DNA of 23,407 nt from NCBI GenBank assembly GCA_030066245.1, contig JASJBY010000018.1, positions 1 through 23,407 on the forward strand. Direction: 5' to 3'. Both the position numbers and the translations under genes were made by a program. This DNA is from Gammaproteobacteria bacterium (GTDB taxonomy: Bacteria > Pseudomonadota > Gammaproteobacteria > JAABTG01). This document shows positions 22,762 through 23,407 of this stretch, one piece after another (positions within the stretch are counted from its first letter, which is position 1; each line of letters starts with the position of its first letter). The notes beneath the pieces are model-generated. The model saw nothing but the letters and a program-made list of their open reading frames with translations, did no database searches and was not told the origin of the DNA.

Positions 22762-23407
22762 TCAGGCCAGGTCACTCAGCAGGCTGTCCAGCATGCGCTC
22801 AGCCTGCGCGGCGTAGCCGCCGCCGAACAGGTTCAGGTGGTTCAGGATGTGATACAGGTTGTACAGCGTCCTGCGGCTCTCGTAGCCGGGATCCAGCGGC
22901 CAGCGCTCACCGTACGCGGCGTAGAATTCCGCCGGAAATCCTCCGAAGAGCTCGGTCATAGCCAGATCCGTTTCCCGGTCTCCGAAATAGGTGGCCGGGT
23001 CGTAGAGCACGGGTTCACCGGCCTCATCCGCGGCATAATTGCCCGACCAGAGGTCGCCGTGCAGCAGGGAAGGCTCGGGCCGGTAACTGGCAAAGAAAGC
23101 ATCCATGTCGGCCAACAGCCGTTCGCCCTTACGCTGCAGGCGCCCTCCATGCCCGCCGCCTGCCGCCAGGTCGAGTTGATAGCCCAGACGCCGGGTTCGC
23201 CAGAACTCTGTCCAGTCATCGGCCACGTTGTTTCGCTGCGGCGTCGACCCTATGGTGTTATCCCGGTGCCAGCCAAAGCGGTCGGCCGTGGTGCGATGCA
23301 AGTCGGCCAGCTGGTATCCAAGCCGTTGCGCCGCAGGTCGGGGCGCACCTCCCAGTTGGATGTACTCCATGACGAGATAGGCGGTCGCCCCCACAGCCCC
23401 GGCACAC
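22762..23407 (-). CDS. Fructosamine kinase family protein, 5' end cut by window
   Basis: The frame is open to the right window edge, so only the C-terminal 210 or so residues are seen. The kinase core shows LHGDLWSGN (catalytic loop) and YDPATYFGDRETDLAM (the DFG-equivalent region). NNTIG-like and W-T-EFW-RTRRLGYQL segments upstream are typical of FN3K-related proteins. These phosphorylate ketoamines on glycated proteins, leading to deglycation. The product ends with LDSLLSDLA. The substrate of bacterial members is mostly inferred. The gene points toward amt, separated by a 471-bp region that holds the amt promoter. No other gene was seen there. Confidence 0.88.
   Translation of the reverse strand, partial: CAGAVGATAYLVMEYIQLGGAPRPAAQRLGYQLADLHRTTADRFGWHRDNTIGSTPQRNNVADDWTEFWRTRRLGYQLDLAAGGGHGGRLQRKGERLLADMDAFFASYRPEPSLLHGDLWSGNYAADEAGEPVLYDPATYFGDRETDLAMTELFGGFPAEFYAAYGERWPLDPGYESRRTLYNLYHILNHLNLFGGGYAAQAERMLDSLLSDLA

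Noticed and set aside
1..23407. tRNA, rRNA or CRISPR arrays
   Set aside because: The gaps were read on both strands. No cloverleaf-like sequence, rRNA block or regularly spaced direct repeat was seen.

Overview
The window comes from a GC-rich (about 60% or more by eye) gammaproteobacterium. The gene neighbourhoods point there: pilB-pilC-pilD-coaE-zapD-yacG, bamD/rluD/pgeF, nadE-glnB and pilS-pilR-pilA. ZapD and the GlnB sequence type also fit this class. A member of the Chromatiales/Ectothiorhodospiraceae or a nearby lineage is a reasonable guess, but the sequence does not fix a genus.

Layout. On the minus strand at the left end is a truncated multi-membrane GT-C-type (TMTC-like) protein downstream of the major type IV pilin pilA. 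pilA has a strong terminator and a sigma-54 promoter, and is followed upstream by its two-component regulators pilR and pilS, which overlap by 4 bp. Plus-strand nadE and glnB follow, then minus-strand genes for a membrane-anchored SGNH hydrolase and the outer-membrane assembly lipoprotein BamD. Next, on the plus strand, are rluD, pgeF and a PlsC-like acyltransferase. The second pilus block, pilB-pilC-pilD, follows and runs into coaE-zapD-yacG and a secreted protein of unknown function. A 193-bp MITE-like element sits between pilD and coaE, with one of its CTAG target copies containing the pilD stop codon. Beyond this are a roughly 510-bp region without protein genes, a thioredoxin-TPR protein (CnoX/YbbN type), an ammonium transporter on the minus strand, and a fructosamine-kinase-like gene cut by the window end.

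How it works together. The pilus genes cover the pilin subunit, its sensor/regulator pair, the assembly ATPase, the platform protein and the prepilin peptidase. The 7.8 kb between the two pilus blocks is housekeeping. glnB and amt are the two halves of the PII/ammonium-transport circuit, here about 14 kb apart. amt has a well-formed sigma-54 promoter with two NtrC-like sites 30 bp apart, centred near -98 and -128.

The most interesting item is in the apparently empty stretch 19534-20047. On the minus strand, a putative promoter is followed by about 170 nt carrying 11 GGA triplets, with none on the opposite strand. Four predicted small hairpins present GGA in their loops, and a GNRA-capped terminator with a T-tract ends the unit. 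This is the architecture of CsrB/RsmY/RsmZ-type RNAs that titrate CsrA/RsmA. It is inferred from sequence only.
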